Numbered from the stretch's first letter, positions 25,549 through 34,298 are shown. The stretch is DNA of 64,000 bases from Cronobacter sakazakii (GCF_000982825.1 NZ_CP011047.1:124001-188000); one strand, 5' to 3'. The notes: a model not told the origin generated them from the letters alone. Made by a program: numbers and translations.

Positions 25549-26949
25549 ATGGAAAACAGCAGACTCTCTGTCAAAGAAAAAATAGGCTACGGAATGGGTG
25601 ACGCTGGCTGCAATATTATCTTTGGCGCCATCATGTTGTTTGTTAATTACTTCTATACCGATATTTTTGGCCTGGCCCCGGCGCTGGTTGGCGTATTGCT
25701 TCTGTCGATTCGCGTCATTGACGCAGTGACCGACCCGATTATGGGTGCCATCGCCGACCGCACCCGCAGCCGCTTCGGGCGTTTTCGTCCATGGCTACTG
25801 TGGATAGCGTTCCCCTACGCGTTATTCAGCGTGCTGATGTTTACCACGCCGGACTGGAGCTACAGCAGCAAAGTTGTCTATGCCTTTGTGACCTACTTCC
25901 TGCTTTCCATTACCTACACCGCCATCAACATTCCCTACTGTTCGCTTGGCAGCGTGATAACCAATGACCCGAAAGAGCGTGTCGCCTGTCAGTCTTATCG
26001 CTTTGTGATGGTGGGTATCGCCACGCTGCTGCTCTCCCTGACGCTGCTGCCGATGGTGGATTACTTCGGCGGCGGGGACAAAGCCAAAGGCTATCAAATC
26101 GCCATGACCATTCTGGCGTTGATCGGCATGTGCATGTTCCTGTTCAGTTTCGCCACGGTGCGCGAGCGCATCCGCCCGGCGGTACCGACCAATGACGACT
26201 TAAAAGCCGATCTGAAAGATGTCTGGAAAAACGACCAGTGGGTGCGCATTCTGCTGCTGACCATCTGCAACGTCTGCCCGGGCTTTATCCGCATGGCGGC
26301 GACCATGTATTACGTCACCTGGGTTATGCAGCAGAGCACCAGTTTCGCCACGATGTTTATCAGCCTCGGCGTGATCGGCATGATGATTGGCAGCACGCTT
26401 GCCAAAGTGCTGACCGACCGCTGGTGCAAGCTGAAAGTCTTCTTCTGGACCAACATCGTGCTGGCGATTTTCTCCAGCGGTTTCTACTTCCTGAATCCGC
26501 ACGCCACCGTACTGATTGTGGTGATGTATTTCCTGCTGAACGTGCTGCATCAGATCCCATCGCCGCTGCACTGGTCGCTGATGGCGGACGTGGATGATTA
26601 TGGCGAATGGAAAACCGGCAAGCGCATCACCGGCATTAGCTTCTCTGGCAACCTCTTTTTCCTGAAATTAGGGCTGGCGATTGCTGGCGCGCTGGTAGGC
26701 TTTCTGCTCTCCTGGTATGGCTATGACGCGGGTGCCAAAGCCCAGAGCGCCACAGCGCTTAACGGCATCCTCATGCTCTTTACCGTGATCCCGGGCGTCG
26801 GGTATCTGATTACCGCGGGCGTTGTTCGCCTGCTGAAAGTGGACCGTGAACTGATGGCGCGTATTCAGAGCGACCTCGAAAAACGCCGCGAAAACTACCG
26901 CGAGCTGTCTGAATACCCGCAGACTAAACCTGTGGAAGCAAAACCGTAA
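25549..26949 (+). CDS. GPH-family sugar:cation symporter
   Basis: 466-residue, about 12-segment transporter of the glycoside-pentoside-hexuronide:cation symporter family, related to E. coli YagG and XynT/XylP-type xyloside carriers. Motifs IGYGMGDAGCNIIFGAIMLF at the start, VTDPIMGAIADRTRSRFGRFRPW and LMADVDDYGEWKTGKR are family hallmarks. ATG 25549 has GGAG eight bases upstream. A GH43 glycosidase follows after 6 bp, so the likely substrate is an arabino- or xylo-oligosaccharide that is imported and cut in the cytoplasm. This pair is absent from this place in E. coli K-12. Confidence 0.88.
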   Translation: MENSRLSVKEKIGYGMGDAGCNIIFGAIMLFVNYFYTDIFGLAPALVGVLLLSIRVIDAVTDPIMGAIADRTRSRFGRFRPWLLWIAFPYALFSVLMFTTPDWSYSSKVVYAFVTYFLLSITYTAINIPYCSLGSVITNDPKERVACQSYRFVMVGIATLLLSLTLLPMVDYFGGGDKAKGYQIAMTILALIGMCMFLFSFATVRERIRPAVPTNDDLKADLKDVWKNDQWVRILLLTICNVCPGFIRMAATMYYVTWVMQQSTSFATMFISLGVIGMMIGSTLAKVLTDRWCKLKVFFWTNIVLAIFSSGFYFLNPHATVLIVVMYFLLNVLHQIPSPLHWSLMADVDDYGEWKTGKRITGISFSGNLFFLKLGLAIAGALVGFLLSWYGYDAGAKAQSATALNGILMLFTVIPGVGYLITAGVVRLLKVDRELMARIQSDLEKRRENYRELSEYPQTKPVEAKP

Positions 26950-26955
26950 GGAGCG

Positions 26956-27912
26956 ATGATGAATACTTCACCCTGGCCAAACCCGCTGATTGAGCAGCGC
27001 GCTGACCCATTTATTCTGCGCCATCAGGGCCAGTACTACTTTATCGCCTCTGTGCCGGAGTATGACCGGCTGGAAATTCGCCGCGCGCCGTCGATTGAAT
27101 CACTGCGCCAGGCGCAACCGGTGGTGGTCTGGCGTAAGCCGGATACCGGGCCGATGAGCGAGCTCATCTGGGCACCGGAGCTGCATTACATCAATGGCAA
27201 ATGGTACATCTACTTCGCCGCGGCCCCGACACGCGCGCTGAAAGACAATATGTTTCAGCACCGGATGTACGTGCTGGAATGTGCAGACAGCGACCCGCTG
27301 ACCGGCACCTGGACGGATAAAGGCCAGATTCAGACGCCTTACGATACCTTCTCACTGGACGCCACGACCTTCGAACATCAGGGCAAGCTCTGGTATCTGT
27401 GGGCGCAAAAAGCACCGACTATTCCGGGTAACTCTAATTTGTATCTGTGTGAGATGGAAAATCCGTGGACGCTGAAAGGCGAGCCGGTGATGCTGAGCAA
27501 GCCTGAGCTGGAGTGGGAGTGCCGCGGCTTTTTGGTCAACGAAGGCCCTGCGGTGGTGAAACACGGCGAACGCCTGTTCGTGACTTACTCTGCGAGCGCC
27601 ACCGACGAAAACTACTGCATGGGGCTGCTCTGGATAGATCAGGCGGCGGATTTACGTGACTCGCGTAACTGGCATAAATCGCCGCAGCCCGTTTTCACCA
27701 CCAGTTATGAAAACCGGCAGTACGGACCGGGCCACAACAGCTTCACCACGACACCGGATGGTCAGGACGTGCTGGTCTACCATGCGCGCAACTATACGGA
27801 AATCGAAGGCGATCCGCTCTGGGACCCGAACCGCCATACCCGCGTGAAGCTGGTCACCTGGGATGACGACGGCATGCCGCAGTTTGGCACTCCGCCCGCC
27901 GATCACCCCTGA
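26956..27912 (+). CDS. family 43 glycoside hydrolase
   Basis: 318-residue GH43 enzyme with a five-bladed propeller expected. Candidate catalytic base Asp in RADPFIL, pKa-modulating Asp in SLDATTFE and acid Glu in VNEGPAV occur in the right order and spacing. It has no signal peptide, so it acts in the cytoplasm on imported sugar. An alpha-L-arabinofuranosidase or beta-xylosidase activity is likely, but I cannot separate them. AAGGAGCG precedes the start; ATG 26959 is an alternative. It forms an operon with the symporter. Confidence 0.85.
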   Translation: MMNTSPWPNPLIEQRADPFILRHQGQYYFIASVPEYDRLEIRRAPSIESLRQAQPVVVWRKPDTGPMSELIWAPELHYINGKWYIYFAAAPTRALKDNMFQHRMYVLECADSDPLTGTWTDKGQIQTPYDTFSLDATTFEHQGKLWYLWAQKAPTIPGNSNLYLCEMENPWTLKGEPVMLSKPELEWECRGFLVNEGPAVVKHGERLFVTYSASATDENYCMGLLWIDQAADLRDSRNWHKSPQPVFTTSYENRQYGPGHNSFTTTPDGQDVLVYHARNYTEIEGDPLWDPNRHTRVKLVTWDDDGMPQFGTPPADHP

Positions 27913-27924
27913 GGTATCTTCAGC

Positions 27925-27946
27925 GGCACGCTCACATGAGCGTGCC
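27925..27946. terminator. hairpin between GH43 gene and ampE
   Basis: GGCACGCTCA and TGAGCGTGCC form a perfect stem between convergent genes, overlapping the ampE 3' end; no strong T-run. Confidence 0.5.
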
Positions 27947-28786
27947 GTAAATCGTTAACAACGCCACCACCACCACAATTACCAGCGTCGCTTTCTTCGC
28001 CATCGACACCGCCGCCCTCGGCGTTGCTACCTTATCCACGTGTGGCTCACGCGCCAGCGCAAACTGCGCCAGGCCCGTTAATACCTGATACTGCGAGGTA
28101 TAGCGATCGAGCAGTGAGGCAAACCACGCAGGCAGCGCTTTCTCACCATGCCCGACGAGCGCATACACCACGCCCGCAAGACGCACCGGCACCCAGTCCA
28201 GCACATGCAATATGGCGTCGATGCCCGAAAGCAATCGCTGGTGCGGGGTGTGATGACGGGCAACCCAGCTCTGCCAGGCACGTAAGAAAGCATAACCCGT
28301 CAGCGTCACCGGCCCCCACATACCGCCCACCACAAACCAGAACATCGGTGCCAGATAAAAGCGGTAGTTAATCCACAACAGACCGTTTTGCAGTTCGCGC
28401 AAATACTCACGCTCATCGCAACCCGGCGGCACGCCGTGAATAAGCGTCAGCTCATACGCCATGTTTTCGCGCGCGTGGCTGTCATCCTGGCTCGCCGCTT
28501 TAAGGTAAGCATGATAGTGCCTGCGCACCCCGCCCGCCCCGATACACAGCACGCCGATTAAGATCCAGAAGATCAGCAGCGGCACATTAAAGAACCAGCC
28601 TTCCAGCGCGTTCAGGCACAGAAAGACCACCAACATTGCCAGCACTGCCATACCGAGCGTAAAGAACAGCGAAAAGTGGCGCACGCGGCGAAACAGCGGC
28701 TCAAGGCGATGATCCAGTTGCCAGTGCTCGCCCAGTTTGAAAAGCCGTTCGGCGATAAGCACCAGCAGCAGGGTGAAAAGCGTCAT
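27932..28786 (-). CDS. ampE: AmpE family membrane protein
   Basis: 284-residue inner-membrane protein cotranscribed with ampD. Four hydrophobic segments (residues about 1-15, 38-58, 65-85 and the C-terminal AKKATLVIVVVVALLTIYGTLM). Its role in beta-lactamase signalling is unclear in the family. Its ATG overlaps the ampD stop by 4 nt (ATGA), indicating translational coupling. Confidence 0.93.
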   Translation of the reverse strand: MTLFTLLLVLIAERLFKLGEHWQLDHRLEPLFRRVRHFSLFFTLGMAVLAMLVVFLCLNALEGWFFNVPLLIFWILIGVLCIGAGGVRRHYHAYLKAASQDDSHARENMAYELTLIHGVPPGCDEREYLRELQNGLLWINYRFYLAPMFWFVVGGMWGPVTLTGYAFLRAWQSWVARHHTPHQRLLSGIDAILHVLDWVPVRLAGVVYALVGHGEKALPAWFASLLDRYTSQYQVLTGLAQFALAREPHVDKVATPRAAVSMAKKATLVIVVVVALLTIYGTLM

Positions 28787-29346
28787 CTCATCTCCTTATC
28801 AGACGGGTCGGCCACCAGCGCGCGAAAGCGCGGCCAGTCAAAAGCCGGACCGGGATCGGTTTTACGTTCAGGCGCGATATCGCTGTGGCCGGTCATATGA
28901 CTTTTCATCGCCGGGTAAAGGCTTATCAGCGTGCGCGTCACGGCGGCCAGTTGCCGGTACTGCGCATCGGTGTAGGGCTCTGTGTCCGTTCCTTCAAGCT
29001 CAATGCCAATAGAAAAGTCGTTGCAGCGCTCGCGCCCCTCGTAGCAGGATACGCCAGCGTGCCAGGCGCGTTTATTAAAAGGCACATACTGCACAATTTC
29101 ACCATCGCGACGAATCAGGCAGTGCGCCGAAACGCGCAGGTGGGCGATGCCTGCGAAATAAGGGTGCGCCTGAGGGTCAAGCGTACCGGCGAACAGCGCA
29201 TCGATCCACGGGCCACCGAACTCGCCCGGCGGCAGGCTGATGTTATGCACCACCAGCAACGAAGGCGCTTCATCCTCAGGCCGGCAGTCATGATGCGGCG
29301 AGGGCGCGTGCCGGGCATCCACCAGCCAGCCATCTTTCACCTGCAT
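28783..29346 (-). CDS. ampD: 1,6-anhydro-N-acetylmuramyl-L-alanine amidase
   Basis: Cytoplasmic zinc amidase that recycles anhydromuropeptides; loss derepresses AmpC through AmpR. It has 187 residues. Zinc ligands are visible as His in VVHNISL, His in TGHSDIAP and Asp in KTDPGPAF. The start is ATG 29346 with GGAG eight bases upstream. It is divergent from nadC and coupled to ampE. Confidence 0.96.
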   Translation of the reverse strand: MQVKDGWLVDARHAPSPHHDCRPEDEAPSLLVVHNISLPPGEFGGPWIDALFAGTLDPQAHPYFAGIAHLRVSAHCLIRRDGEIVQYVPFNKRAWHAGVSCYEGRERCNDFSIGIELEGTDTEPYTDAQYRQLAAVTRTLISLYPAMKSHMTGHSDIAPERKTDPGPAFDWPRFRALVADPSDKEMR

Positions 29347-29433
29347 GTGCAATTCTCCTTTCTGTGGTACTCAAACTCGCTTCAGAGTAGCATGTTTCAT
29401 TCTTTTGATTAGCCACCAATCTGGAGTTATATC

Positions 29434-30324
29434 ATGCCACCTCGCCGTTACAATCCGGACCATCGACGTGACGCGCTACTGGAACGAATCGCCCTGGATA
29501 TCCCCTTTACCGTCGCTCAGGCTCTGCGTGAAGATCTTGGCGGCGAGACCGATGCCAGCCGCGATATTACCGCGCAGTTGTTACCGCCAGACAGTCGCTC
29601 GCATGCGGTCGTCATTACGCGCGAGGCGGGCGTATTCTGCGGTAAGCGTTGGGTTGATGAGGTGTTTATCCAGCTTGGCGGCGATGTCCGCGTCACGTGG
29701 CACGTAAAAGATGGTGACGACGTGCAGCCCGATCAGCCGCTTTTTGAGCTTGAAGGCGCCTCCCGCGTTCTGCTGACGGGCGAACGCACCGCGCTGAATT
29801 TCGTCCAGACGCTTTCCGGTGTGGCTACCGAAGTGCGCCGCTATGTGGCGCTGCTGGAAGGTACGCGCACACAACTGCTCGACACCCGTAAAACCATACC
29901 GGGCCTGCGCAGCGCGCTGAAATACGCGGTACTGTGCGGCGGCGGCGCTAACCATCGTCTTGGGCTTTCTGATGCCTTTCTTATCAAAGAAAACCATATT
30001 ATCGCTTCCGGCTCGGTGCGCCAGGCGGTTGAGAAAGCGTTCTGGCTGCACCCTGACGTGCCGGTAGAAGTCGAGGTGGAATCGCTTGATGAGCTGGACG
30101 CCGCGCTGAAAGCCGGTGCCGATATCATCATGCTCGACAACTTTACCGTCGATCAGATGCGTGAAGCGGTAAAACGTACTGCGGGCCAGGCACGGCTGGA
30201 AGTTTCCGGCAACGTCACGCTGGAAACGCTGCGCGAATTCGCAGAAACCGGCGTGGATTTCATCTCTGTGGGTGCATTGACTAAACATATTCGCGCGCTC
30301 GACCTCTCCATGCGTTTTCGCTGA
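29434..30324 (+). CDS. nadC: nicotinate-nucleotide pyrophosphorylase (carboxylating)
   Basis: Quinolinate phosphoribosyltransferase of NAD synthesis. It has 296 residues (E. coli 297). Conserved active-site segments are LLDTRKTIPGLR, KYAVLCGGGANHRLGL and the Glu/Asp-containing VEVEVESLDELDAA. The start MPPRRYNPDHRRD matches E. coli. It is the last intact gene left of the ppdD disruption. Confidence 0.97.
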   Translation: MPPRRYNPDHRRDALLERIALDIPFTVAQALREDLGGETDASRDITAQLLPPDSRSHAVVITREAGVFCGKRWVDEVFIQLGGDVRVTWHVKDGDDVQPDQPLFELEGASRVLLTGERTALNFVQTLSGVATEVRRYVALLEGTRTQLLDTRKTIPGLRSALKYAVLCGGGANHRLGLSDAFLIKENHIIASGSVRQAVEKAFWLHPDVPVEVEVESLDELDAALKAGADIIMLDNFTVDQMREAVKRTAGQARLEVSGNVTLETLREFAETGVDFISVGALTKHIRALDLSMRFR

Positions 30325-30332
30325 CTCATACC

Positions 30333-30360
30333 GGGCAGGTTTTCGCCTGCCCTCTCCTTT
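30333..30360 (+). terminator. nadC terminator
   Basis: GGGCAGG, TTTTCG loop, CCTGCCC, then a pyrimidine-rich TCTCCTTTT tail. Confidence 0.65.
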
Positions 30361-30435
30361 TCTTGCCGTTATCTTCCTGTGTCCTCTCTTTTTTGTCTCC
30401 GTGTTTTTTCAACACTCTGTTGTTTATTAAACAAT

Positions 30436-30453
30436 TTGCGAGACGTTACGCAA
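30436..30453. promoter_or_regulatory. CRP-S (Sxy/TfoX-dependent) site upstream of ppdD
   Basis: TTGCGAGACGTTACGCAA: TGCGA-N6-ACGCA matches the competence-type CRP-S consensus TGCGA-N6-TCGCA in 9 of 10 core positions. It lies 124 bp before the ppdD start. E. coli ppdD is a known CRP-S regulon member. Confidence 0.65.
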
Positions 30454-30576
30454 CCGCGTTGCAGTTTCATGCAACAACATAATTTTCTTCTGAAGACAGA
30501 TTCCTGAATCGGTTTCTTTGTCTGGAGCAGCCTTTTACGGCCTGCCAGAGTGGCGTCACCCAAACAAGGAGGAACC

Positions 30577-30660
30577 ATGAACAGACAGGGCGGCTTTACA
30601 CTCATTGAACTGATGGTGGTAATTAACAGTAAATTACTGTACAAATACCGCATCTGTTAA
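30577..30660 (+). pseudogene. ppdD: ppdD 5' fragment, type IV prepilin
   Basis: Start and leader of the major type IV pilin: MNRQGGFTLIELMVV, with the prepilin peptidase site G-FTLIE, preceded by AAGGAGGAACC. At 30613-30620 host sequence meets the integrated element. The frame runs 13 more codons into element DNA (INSKLLYKYRIC) and stops at 30658-30660. The product would lack the pilin body and cannot assemble. Joined to 42721-43119 at the ATGGTGGT repeat it gives an intact 144-residue prepilin, close to the E. coli length. Confidence 0.93.
30613..30640. other. attL of the integrated element
   Basis: Core ATGGTGGT (30613-30620) followed by the element arm AATTAACAGTAAATTACTGT, which contains the palindrome ACAGTAAATTACTGT (30626-30640). 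Confidence 0.85.
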
Positions 30661-31003
30661 TTCATCTCTCGCCCACAATGCCATAATCCATAAGATATTG
30701 ATTTTAATATATAATGATATCAAAAGGATTTGATCAATCTTAACCATCACTTCCTATTTTTAGACCCCCTTCTACTATATTTCTCGTCAGTAGAGATCTA
30801 ATGGCATCTTTTCGCCTATGTACTAATAAAGTATCCTTTGCTTTCGCCAAAATGGTGGTAATCATCTTCAGAACATAGTAAAAATGCTATTGATTTCTAT
30901 ATAGTTCTACCTCTCCTTTAGTTTTTATTAAGATGGCAGTTTCAAATCAGGAACACACAGGTATCATGTACTAACAGCTATAAAACTTAATCAGGTGCTA
31001 ACC
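30661..31003. other. left non-coding flank of the element
   Basis: 343 AT-rich bp holding the presumed promoter of the following two-gene unit. A further copy of ATGGTGGTAAT occurs at 30852-30862. No gene is visible. Confidence 0.55.
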
Positions 31004-32281
31004 ATGGACTCGAAATCTCTTGTTGAACTTTCCCATGACATACAATCTGGACTAGGAAACATTGACGTTCCAGATTTTGATAACATCAAAACTATCGGAA
31101 TGGCATCAATACTAGCAATGCATATACGAGGATTGGGAGAAATTGATTATGAAGTTTTAAGGAAAGTCAGTGACTTTTTTTTCAACATACCTTCATATGC
31201 TTTAAAAAGCGTATTGGAAGTACTGGCTGAGATAGAATATGTAGATTTAATAACGAAAGACAAAAGAATATTGTCAGTAATTCCAAACGTTCCTCGATTC
31301 AAAGATCTCTATCAAGGTGTTGGTGATTATTTCACATTTAGCGATCTCAACGAACATGAGCAAGGCACATTGATAATATTATCTAATCTTCAAAACAAAC
31401 CCGAAAACAGAGACAAACTAATTCATTCTACAGGCATCGACAATACTCTTTTTTCTCGTTGTTTAGAGATTGGTGAAAAAGGTAATTACTTTAGAAATTA
31501 TAGAGCTAGAGGAAAAAACATCATAGCTAGCCCATTTTATTTTGCCGATAATTTAGAGTCACTTGTCGATATTTCAGCCAAAATTGGTTCAAATGATATT
31601 GATGCTGTTTTAAAAATTATAAAAGATAATCAGGGATGGCCTCTCTCACTGATCGAATCACAATTAGAAATCGGTGGAAAAAAGCTAACAAAAGTACAAA
31701 AAGAACTTTTAATTGGTTTTTGCCAAGAGGGTGTACTCAAACCCCCTTCAATTGATTTCGGAAACCAAAAACAAGAAACATTCATATTCACACCGAGGCC
31801 CGGAAATATAAAATTGAATGCAGCTAACAGAGAGATTTATGAACGAGCAATGGCGTTAGTTTCTTGTGTTAGGAAAGGACAATTACTGCACGACAAATAT
31901 AGAATAAGGCTTCCAGTTAGAATATTGGAATCATTAAAAGAAAAAGGTTATCTTAATCAAAATTCAGAAGCTGCATCCCAGTATAGGAATCTGGTGTTTT
32001 TAAAAGTTGGAATGCTAAAAGCTAAGGATCATAACAAGTGGGAATTTCATTTAATAAAAACAGAAGAAAATATTGAAGCATTAGATTTAGCAATAAGTCT
32101 CTTAAAAACAGGAGAACTTGCAAATTTAGAAGTTGATCAAAATGCAAAAATAGCATTAACTCAAGATGAAAAATACATTCAATCTATCATTAGCTCCGCA
32201 GAACTTAGAACTAGAGACAAGATAAAACAAAGCGAGGAAGCAAAAGAACAATTTGAACAACTGATTTTCGAAATGGAGTAA
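31004..32281 (+). CDS. unknown protein with winged-helix-like segments, possible defence component A
   Basis: 425 residues, mostly alpha-helical, no signal or membrane segment. ATG 31004 is preferred over GTG 30995 because CAGG lies eight bases upstream. I do not recognise the family. Segments such as IPSYALKSVLEVLAEIEYVD (residues about 61-80) and LPVRILESLKEKGYLN resemble winged helix-turn-helix units, suggesting DNA or protein binding. The C-terminus is a charged helix (RTRDKIKQSEEAKEQFEQLI) that may be a coiled coil. The stop overlaps the next gene's first ATG (TAATG), so the two are translationally coupled. Codon use is AT-rich, unlike the host genes. Confidence 0.8.
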   Translation: MDSKSLVELSHDIQSGLGNIDVPDFDNIKTIGMASILAMHIRGLGEIDYEVLRKVSDFFFNIPSYALKSVLEVLAEIEYVDLITKDKRILSVIPNVPRFKDLYQGVGDYFTFSDLNEHEQGTLIILSNLQNKPENRDKLIHSTGIDNTLFSRCLEIGEKGNYFRNYRARGKNIIASPFYFADNLESLVDISAKIGSNDIDAVLKIIKDNQGWPLSLIESQLEIGGKKLTKVQKELLIGFCQEGVLKPPSIDFGNQKQETFIFTPRPGNIKLNAANREIYERAMALVSCVRKGQLLHDKYRIRLPVRILESLKEKGYLNQNSEAASQYRNLVFLKVGMLKAKDHNKWEFHLIKTEENIEALDLAISLLKTGELANLEVDQNAKIALTQDEKYIQSIISSAELRTRDKIKQSEEAKEQFEQLIFEME

Positions 32282-32286
32282 TGGTA

Positions 32287-33384
32287 ATGGCTAACTTAGA
32301 TAAAGACCTAGGTTTGAAGCAAGACGCTATAAGGTTTTGCTTGATAAATGGTTACTTGCCATTTTTAGAAGTTAACGTTGAAAACTATAGGGAACTTTCT
32401 GATACATCTACAATTATAACAGATGTAGATGTTTTAGGGGTTGCTTTTGATATAACTGGAAAAACCAGAAAGATAATTTTCGATTGTAAAACCCTTAAAA
32501 ATACCAGCCCTATTAATAGAGCGTTTTGGGCTTCCGGTGTTATGAATTTTTTAGGCTATGATGAAGCATTCATCATATTAAGAAAGAAAGCAAGTGAGGC
32601 CCATAGACTTTCCGCAAAAACAATTAATGTCCACCTTTTTGATGAAGATCAAATGAAAGGATATGCACAATCATTTTCGATGAATTTCAATATTGATTTA
32701 AGCTACTCTACGGATATTAATAATTGGATAAGTATACAGGAAGTATATAAAACAGATAAAACCATCCAAAAATATGGCGAATTTTTAGCAAGTTCGGTTC
32801 CTACAGAAAATGATCCAGCGAAGAATTTGAGAAGATTTATTGCTGCTTTACAAAAAGTGAAGAATGAACTAGACCCTCAAAAAAATAAACACAGAGCAAT
32901 TTACTTGCATAGCTTAATGACATTCTCATATATTATGGCATGCTTAGTACAGCAACTAAGAGGGTTAATTGATTTTGATTATAATCAGAATGAATTTACA
33001 AGACTTCTCAAATATTATATCTGGGGAGGGAAAGATAGCTTTATATTAAGACATAAGATGAGAGAACTAATCTCATCTAATGACAGTTCGATTCAAAATA
33101 TAGAGCCAGAGTTAAGGAATTGGGATGACTTTATTGAACTCACAAGGAGTCTACTTGACTCTCCTAATGATATAATTAAATGTTGCCATGTGTTACGTGA
33201 ATTTAGTTTTTCAGAACTATCCATGCATGACATTAAAAAGGATGAGCAACTATCCACTCTAATTTCAGATAATTCAAGAATTCGTCAATTTATAATGATA
33301 ATGGCTAGATACTTGACCAATTCGATGAAAATGCCAAAAGATTTCATTAACGACCTGGTATCAATATTTGATAGATTGAGATAA
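32287..33384 (+). CDS. PD-(D/E)XK nuclease-like protein, possible defence component B
   Basis: 365 residues. ATG 32287 is chosen because GGAG is eight bases upstream; ATG 32281 would leave only two. Residues 44-68 show a restriction-endonuclease-like signature: TDVDVLGV with Asp46/Asp48, then IIFDCKT with Asp66-x-Lys68, separated by a beta-hairpin-like stretch, followed by a helix (FWASGVMNFLG). This is the D...(D/E)xK pattern of the PD-(D/E)XK superfamily. The remaining about 250 residues are helical and unrecognised. Tight coupling to the upstream helix-rich protein suggests a two-part sensor/nuclease system. The function is inferred, not shown. Confidence 0.78.
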   Translation: MANLDKDLGLKQDAIRFCLINGYLPFLEVNVENYRELSDTSTIITDVDVLGVAFDITGKTRKIIFDCKTLKNTSPINRAFWASGVMNFLGYDEAFIILRKKASEAHRLSAKTINVHLFDEDQMKGYAQSFSMNFNIDLSYSTDINNWISIQEVYKTDKTIQKYGEFLASSVPTENDPAKNLRRFIAALQKVKNELDPQKNKHRAIYLHSLMTFSYIMACLVQQLRGLIDFDYNQNEFTRLLKYYIWGGKDSFILRHKMRELISSNDSSIQNIEPELRNWDDFIELTRSLLDSPNDIIKCCHVLREFSFSELSMHDIKKDEQLSTLISDNSRIRQFIMIMARYLTNSMKMPKDFINDLVSIFDRLR

Positions 33385-33390
33385 AAAGAA

Positions 33391-33422
33391 GAGCAGGCTC
33401 GAATTAAATTTCGTGCCTGCTC
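33391..33422 (+). terminator. hairpin after the two-gene unit
   Basis: GAGCAGGC (33391-33398) pairs with GCCTGCTC (33415-33422), extended by CGAA/TTCG inside. It lacks a T-run on the plus strand, so termination is uncertain. Confidence 0.5.
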
Positions 33423-33540
33423 ACCATATAAACAAATGATATTAATGCATTCAACCAGATAATATTTAATTCAAGGCAGTAATGATTTCCTTAATAACAA
33501 TTACCCTTTCTGAATCCAATCTCAGGGTAATGACTCCAAC

Positions 33541-34044
33541 TTATTGATAGTGTTTTATGTTCAGATAATGCCCGATGACTTTGTCATGCAGCTCCACCGA
33601 TTTTGAGAACGACAGCGACTTCCGTCCCAGCCGTGCCAGGTGCTGCCTCAGATTCAGGTTATGCCGCTCAATTCGCTGCGTATATCGCTTGCTGATTACG
33701 TGCAGCTTTCCCTTCAGGCGGGATTCATACAGCGGCCAGCCATCCGTCATCCATATCACCACGTCAAAGGGTGACAGCAGGCTCATAAGACGCCCCAGCG
33801 TCGCCATAGTGCGTTCACCGAATACGTGCGCAACAACCGTCTTCCGGAGCCTGTCATACGCGTAAAACAGCCAGCGCTGGCGCGATTTAGCCCCGACGTA
33901 TCCCCACTGTTCGTCCATTTCCGCGCAGACGATGACGTCACTGCCCGGCTGTATGCGCGAGGTTACCGACTGCGGCCTGAGTTTTTTAAATGGCGGAAAA
34001 TCGTGTTGAGGCCAACGCCCATAATGCGGGCGGTTGCCCGGCAT
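33541..34044 (-). CDS. insB: IS1 InsB transposase part
   Basis: 167-residue frame carrying the DDE catalytic region of IS1 transposase (DEQWGYVGAKSRQRWLFYAYD, WMTDGWPLYES and the basic RIERHNLNLRQHLARL). It is normally expressed as the InsAB' fusion after a -1 shift at the A6C run. It overlaps insA. Confidence 0.95.
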   Translation of the reverse strand: MPGNRPHYGRWPQHDFPPFKKLRPQSVTSRIQPGSDVIVCAEMDEQWGYVGAKSRQRWLFYAYDRLRKTVVAHVFGERTMATLGRLMSLLSPFDVVIWMTDGWPLYESRLKGKLHVISKRYTQRIERHNLNLRQHLARLGRKSLSFSKSVELHDKVIGHYLNIKHYQ

Positions 34045-34238
34045 CCAACGCCATTCATGGCCATATCAATGATTTTCTGGTGCGTACCGGGTTGAGAAGC
34101 GGTGTAAGTGAACTGCAGTTGCCATGTTTTACGGCAGTGAGAGCAGAGATAGCGCTGATGTCCGGCGGTGCTTTTGCCGTTACGCACCACCCCGTCAGTA
34201 GCTGAACAGGAGGGACAGCTGATAGAAACAGAAGCCAC
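33963..34238 (-). CDS. insA: IS1 InsA repressor
   Basis: 91 residues with the zinc finger CPSC...CSHC and helix-turn-helix (CRATARIMGVGLNTIFRHL). InsA binds the IS1 ends and represses transposition. The sequence is essentially the standard IS1 InsA. Confidence 0.95.
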   Translation of the reverse strand: MASVSISCPSCSATDGVVRNGKSTAGHQRYLCSHCRKTWQLQFTYTASQPGTHQKIIDMAMNGVGCRATARIMGVGLNTIFRHLKNSGRSR

Positions 34239-34298
34239 TGGAGCACCTCAAAAACACCATCATACACTAAATCAGTAAGTTGGCAGCATCACCCAATC

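Larger units (their letters stand above)
33526..34293 (-). mobile_element. IS1 family insertion sequence, complete
   Basis: 768 bp, the canonical IS1 length. Ends GGTAATGACTCCAAC at the left and the complement of GGTGATGCTGCCAAC at the right are the IS1 inverted repeats. Both insA and insB are intact, with the A6C frameshift run (complement of 33981-33987). The 9-bp target duplication is perfect, so the insertion is recent. Confidence 0.97.

Noticed and set aside
30369..30653. 94-codon minus-strand frame across nadC-ppdD
   Set aside because: Runs antisense through the CRP-S site, the ppdD start and attL; no start signals or recognisable product.
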